Positions 61,048 through 64,000 of a stretch of DNA of 64,000 bases are shown here, one piece after another (position 1 is the first letter of the stretch; each line of letters opens with the position of its first letter). The position numbers and the translations under genes are program-made. This stretch comes from Duganella sp. CF402. GTDB lineage: Bacteria > Pseudomonadota > Gammaproteobacteria > Burkholderiales > Burkholderiaceae_D. Below the pieces are notes generated by a model that had not been told where the DNA came from, ran no database searches, and saw only the letters and a program-made list of their open reading frames with translations. The stretch covers positions 2,834,262 to 2,898,261 of the forward strand of contig NZ_FOBG01000001.1 in the NCBI RefSeq assembly GCF_900109645.1. The letters are read 5' to 3'.

Positions 61048-61075
61048 AATATATAATCGTTTCGCTGCGGTTCAA
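61048..61075 (-). promoter_or_regulatory. Probable rluC promoter, overlapping a plus-strand TATAAT
   Basis: Minus strand: TTGAAC (61075-61070), 16-bp spacer, TATATT (61053-61048), 43 bp from the rluC ATG. The same AT stretch reads TATAAT on the plus strand (61052-61057), where it could serve rne although no good -35 is present. Back-to-back promoters are inferred. Confidence 0.45.
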
Positions 61076-61675
61076 ACTGCGGCACGTGTAAGAATAAAAG
61101 CACATTTTACACAGGGGCGTCTCCACTGGCCTCGCCTAATTGCAAATTCAGAGGAAAAAATGTATGCGCACATCCCTGCCGGAATCAAGGTTGCACCGTA
61201 GTTGTAATCGGAGGGCGACAGGGGTGCTGAAGAAGAATGATTGGATAGTAAGGATAAAGTCCGGTCAGCCAGATCATAAGTTCGGCTGGCCGGTTGATGA
61301 GTAGTTGATAACGCTTGCCGTTTTCGTCAGACCCCATGCTCGCTGCAAGCTCGACCGTCGGCTGATACCGGCCCGGTCACAGAAGTTGCAATACTTGTAG
61401 TATGAAAGCTGGTCGAGTCTGGCCATTAAGACGCTGCTCTCCGTCTGTTTCTTTTCTGCCGTCCGTTGGGGCCGCATGGAGAAGGACTGATGAAGCGAGC
61501 ACTCGGCATGTCGATCAACCTCATGCGCCCAGTTGTGGCCGCCCCGTGCGGCCGCACAGGATGGGCATACCCACCGCAATCACTCCGATTCTCGCGCATA
61601 TCCCTGTAGCTTGCTGTACCGGACCTAGAAAAACCGGGCAGCACACATGGCCCAAGGGTCGCGGAGTTTATAAAA
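61058..61675 (+). promoter_or_regulatory. Long rne leader region
   Basis: About 620 bp with no convincing gene between the rluC promoter and rne. It contains a 10-bp stem with one G-T pair (CCGGTCAGCC 61261-61270 / GGCTGGCCGG 61284-61293), a 12-bp palindrome GTGCGGCCGCAC near 61545, and a 13-residue ORF with a strong ribosome site at 61160. Long structured leaders that let RNase E cleave its own mRNA are known in enterics. The same role here is inference. Confidence 0.5.
61160..61201 (+). CDS. Possible 13-residue leader peptide in the rne leader
   Basis: ATG preceded by AGAGGAAAAA, then 13 codons (MYAHIPAGIKVAP) and TAG. The ribosome site is better than that of rne itself, which has no clear Shine-Dalgarno. 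It may be a translated leader, but the length is too short to judge from sequence alone. Confidence 0.25.
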   Translation: MYAHIPAGIKVAP

Positions 61676-64000
61676 ATGAAACGCATGTTGTTTAACGCTA
61701 CGCAGCAAGAAGAGCTGCGCGTAGCGATTGTCGATGGTCAGAAACTGATCGATATCGACATCGAAACCGCCGGACGCGAACAGCGCAAGTCCAACATCTA
61801 CAAAGGCGTGATCACCCGCATCGAACCATCGCTCGAAGCTTGCTTCGTCAGCTATGGCGAAGATCGCCACGGTTTCCTGCCATTCAAAGAGGTAGCGCGC
61901 ACTTACTTCAAGGAAGGCGTCGATGTCCGTAACGCTTCCGTCAAAGAAGCGCTGCGCGAAGGCCAGGAAATCATGGTGCAGGTGGAGAAGGAAGAGCGCG
62001 GCAACAAAGGCGCCGCCCTGACCTCCTTCGTCTCGCTGGCCGGCCGTTATCTGGTGCTGATGCCGAACAATCCTCGCGGTGGTGGCGTTTCCCGTCGCGT
62101 CGAAGGCGAAGAACGCCAGGAACTGCGTGAAACGATGGACAAGCTGGACCTGCCGCCAGGCATGTCGGTGATTGCCCGCACCGCCGGCATCGGCCGCAAC
62201 GTCGATGAACTGCAGTGGGACTTGAACTACCTGATGCAGCTGTGGCGCGCGATCGAAGGCGCCGGCAAGTCGGCCTCGGGCGCGTTCCTGATCTACCAGG
62301 AATCGTCGCTGGTGATCCGCGCGATCCGCGACTACTTCCAGCCGGACATCGGCGAGATCCTGATCGATACCGACGAGATCTACGAGCAAGCGCACCAGTT
62401 CATGAGCCACGTGATGCCCGACATGGTGCACCGTGTAAAACGCTACAGCGACGACGTGCCGCTGTTCTCGCGTTTCCAGATTGAACACCAGATCGAAACC
62501 GCGTACTCGCGCACCGTGCCGCTGCCATCGGGCGGCGCCATCGTGATCGACCACACCGAAGCACTGGTGTCGGTTGACGTCAACTCGGCCCGCGCCACCC
62601 GCGGTTCCGACATCGAAACCACTGCTTTCCACACCAACTGCGAAGCCGCCGAAGAGGTCGCCCGCCAGCTGCGCCTGCGCGACTTGGGCGGCCTGATCGT
62701 GATCGACTTCATCGACATGGAAGTGGCCAAGAACCAGCGCGAAGTGGAACAGCGCCTGAAAGACGCCCTGCACCACGACCGTGCCCGCGTTCAGATGGGC
62801 AAGATCTCCCGCTTCGGCCTGATGGAACTGTCGCGCCAGCGCCTGCGTCCGTCGCTGTCGGAAGGTTCGCACGTGACCTGCCCGCGCTGCTCGGGCACCG
62901 GCCACATCCGCGATACCGAATCGTCGGCGCTGCAAGTCCTGCGCATCATCCAGGAAGAGGCGATGAAGGAAAACTCGGCCACCATCCACGTGCAAGTGCC
63001 GGTGGACGTGGCAGCCTTCCTGCTGAACGAAAAGCGCGGCGAAGTGCTGAAGATCGAGACCCGCCACCGCATTACCATCATCCTGGTGCCGAACAAGCAC
63101 CTGGAAACCCCGCACTACAAGCTGGAACGCATCAAGCACGACGATCCACGCCTGGAAGACAGCCAGGCCAGCTACTCGCTGGTGGAACAAGCCGAAACCG
63201 ACATGGCCTACAGCAAGCGCCAGAAGGAAGAAGCCAAGCCGCGCCAGGAGGCTATGGTCAAGACCATCACCCCTGACCAGCCAGCCCCGCTGGTCGAGCG
63301 CAAGCCTAGCGAGACCGTCATCAAGCCGGCCCCGGCCCCAGTGCCTGCGCCAGCCGAGCAAGGTTTCTTTGCCAAGCTGATCGGTTTCTTCACCGGCAAG
63401 CCAGCCGCTCCGGCCCTGCCGCAGCAACCGACCATCGTGGTCAAGGCGCCAGCCGGCGGCGATCGCGGCGACCGCAACGCCCGTGGTCCACGCGGCCGCA
63501 ACCGTAACGCCAAAGGTGGCCGTGGCGAGCGCGAAGAGAAAGAACCGGGCGCTGCCAAGGAAGAAAGCAAGGCAGCGGACGCCAACGGCCGTCCACCACG
63601 CCAGCCGCGTCCACCACGTGAAGCGCGTGAGCCACGCGAGCCGCGTGAACAGGCAGCGGAAGGCCAGGCACGCGAGCGCGCCGAACGTCCGGAACGTGCC
63701 GAGCGTCCGGAACGTGCTGAGCGCGGCGAACGTGGTGAGCGCGGTGAGCGTCCACCACGCCAGCCACGCGAACCGCGCGCCGACAAAGCGCCAGTCGAAG
63801 CCAAGGTTGACGAGTTGGCGCTGAACGCCGCCGCTGTCGCACCAGCGACCGGCCCGGCAACCGACGCCGCCAGCATCCTGAAATCGGCGCCGGGCGCCGG
63901 TCCGGAAGGCGAAGAAAACGAAGTGGCAGTGGACGGCGAAGAGCCGCGCCGCCGTCGCCGTCGTGGCGGCCGCAACCGCAATCGCCGTGAACGCGAAGGC
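61676..64000 (+). CDS. rne: Ribonuclease E, 3' partial
   Basis: 775 codons to the window edge with no stop. The N-terminus ([20 protein letters not shown]) and S1 domain ([20 protein letters not shown]) match RNase E. Catalytic aspartates are D301 ([12 protein letters not shown]) and D344 ([10 protein letters not shown]), and the zinc-link cysteines C402/C405 are in [10 protein letters not shown]. From about residue 580 the protein becomes Arg/Pro/Glu-rich with short repeats ([20 protein letters not shown]), the disordered RNA-binding and degradosome scaffold region. It is the main endonuclease for mRNA decay and rRNA/tRNA processing. The C-terminal end lies outside the window. Confidence 0.97.
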   Translation, partial: MKRMLFNATQQEELRVAIVDGQKLIDIDIETAGREQRKSNIYKGVITRIEPSLEACFVSYGEDRHGFLPFKEVARTYFKEGVDVRNASVKEALREGQEIMVQVEKEERGNKGAALTSFVSLAGRYLVLMPNNPRGGGVSRRVEGEERQELRETMDKLDLPPGMSVIARTAGIGRNVDELQWDLNYLMQLWRAIEGAGKSASGAFLIYQESSLVIRAIRDYFQPDIGEILIDTDEIYEQAHQFMSHVMPDMVHRVKRYSDDVPLFSRFQIEHQIETAYSRTVPLPSGGAIVIDHTEALVSVDVNSARATRGSDIETTAFHTNCEAAEEVARQLRLRDLGGLIVIDFIDMEVAKNQREVEQRLKDALHHDRARVQMGKISRFGLMELSRQRLRPSLSEGSHVTCPRCSGTGHIRDTESSALQVLRIIQEEAMKENSATIHVQVPVDVAAFLLNEKRGEVLKIETRHRITIILVPNKHLETPHYKLERIKHDDPRLEDSQASYSLVEQAETDMAYSKRQKEEAKPRQEAMVKTITPDQPAPLVERKPSETVIKPAPAPVPAPAEQGFFAKLIGFFTGKPAAPALPQQPTIVVKAPAGGDRGDRNARGPRGRNRNAKGGRGEREEKEPGAAKEESKAADANGRPPRQPRPPREAREPREPREQAAEGQARERAERPERAERPERAERGERGERGERPPRQPREPRADKAPVEAKVDELALNAAAVAPATGPATDAASILKSAPGAGPEGEENEVAVDGEEPRRRRRRGGRNRNRREREG

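Noticed and set aside
61274..61686. Small minus-strand ORFs in the rne leader
   Set aside because: No ribosome site, no recognisable sequence, and they run into the rne start region. I treat the region as untranslated apart from the possible 13-residue ORF.
63660..63780. Repeat element in the 3' part of rne
   Set aside because: The short DNA repeats encode the Arg/Glu/Pro-rich disordered tail common in RNase E and need no separate explanation.
1..64000. tRNA or rRNA genes
   Set aside because: No tRNA-like CCA-ended cloverleaf or rRNA sequence was recognised on either strand.

Overview
The window is a GC-rich bacterial chromosome segment that is almost entirely one flagellar super-cluster, with housekeeping genes at the right edge. 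Gene order, the FliA/FlgM logic, the MotC/MotD stator pair, RNase E divergent from rluC and the overall base composition point to a betaproteobacterium, most likely Oxalobacteraceae (Massilia, Duganella or Janthinobacterium type). That placement is inference from gene content and has not been tested with a tree.

Layout. 1-1363: a NarL/UhpB-type sensor kinase (5' end cut off) and its response regulator. 1493-3097: a diguanylate cyclase. 3398-11929: the filament block on the + strand, fliC, flaG, then fliD-fliS-fliT, a second FliK-like gene, a free-standing FlhB C-terminal-domain gene and the c-di-GMP brake ycgR. 12042-12386: fliE on the - strand. 12550-19680: fliFGHIJK. 19867-24431: fliLMNOPQR. 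24517-34071: one giant gene of 3184 codons built from about 366 octapeptide repeats, ending in a calcium-loop domain. 34178-44982: flgBCDEFGHIJKL on the - strand. 45137-46725: flgA, flgM, flgN. 46722-55619 on the - strand: flhB, flhA, an Rpn/DUF4351-type gene, flhF, flhG, fliA, motC, motD. 55707-57397: FAH-family hydrolase and rsuA. 57398-57941: a small, partly AT-rich spacer with an FNR-type box and two small ORFs. 57942-61005 on the - strand: rluC, a HAD phosphatase, a Rieske protein and an SppA peptidase. 61676-64000: rne, running off the window.

How it works together. The fli, flg and flh operons supply the basal body, C-ring, type III export gate, rod, hook and stator. FliA (sigma-28), held by FlgM, should switch on late genes. 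Sigma-28 promoters of the form TAAAGTTT-N11-GCCGTTAC can be read upstream of fliC, fliD, flgK and flgM. Several early operons (fliF, fliL, flhB) share the word ATAATGGC at their apparent -10. A cyclase and YcgR at either end of the filament block suggest c-di-GMP control of swimming.

Most unusual items: the giant octapeptide-repeat gene with its 402-bp super-period inside the flagellar locus; the second FliK paired with an orphan FlhB C-terminal domain; an FlhG with a broken P-loop; an Rpn-like gene splitting flhA from flhF; an oversized FliD with a duplicated domain; and IS-end-like palindromic hairpins. flhDC and the chemotaxis genes are not in this window.
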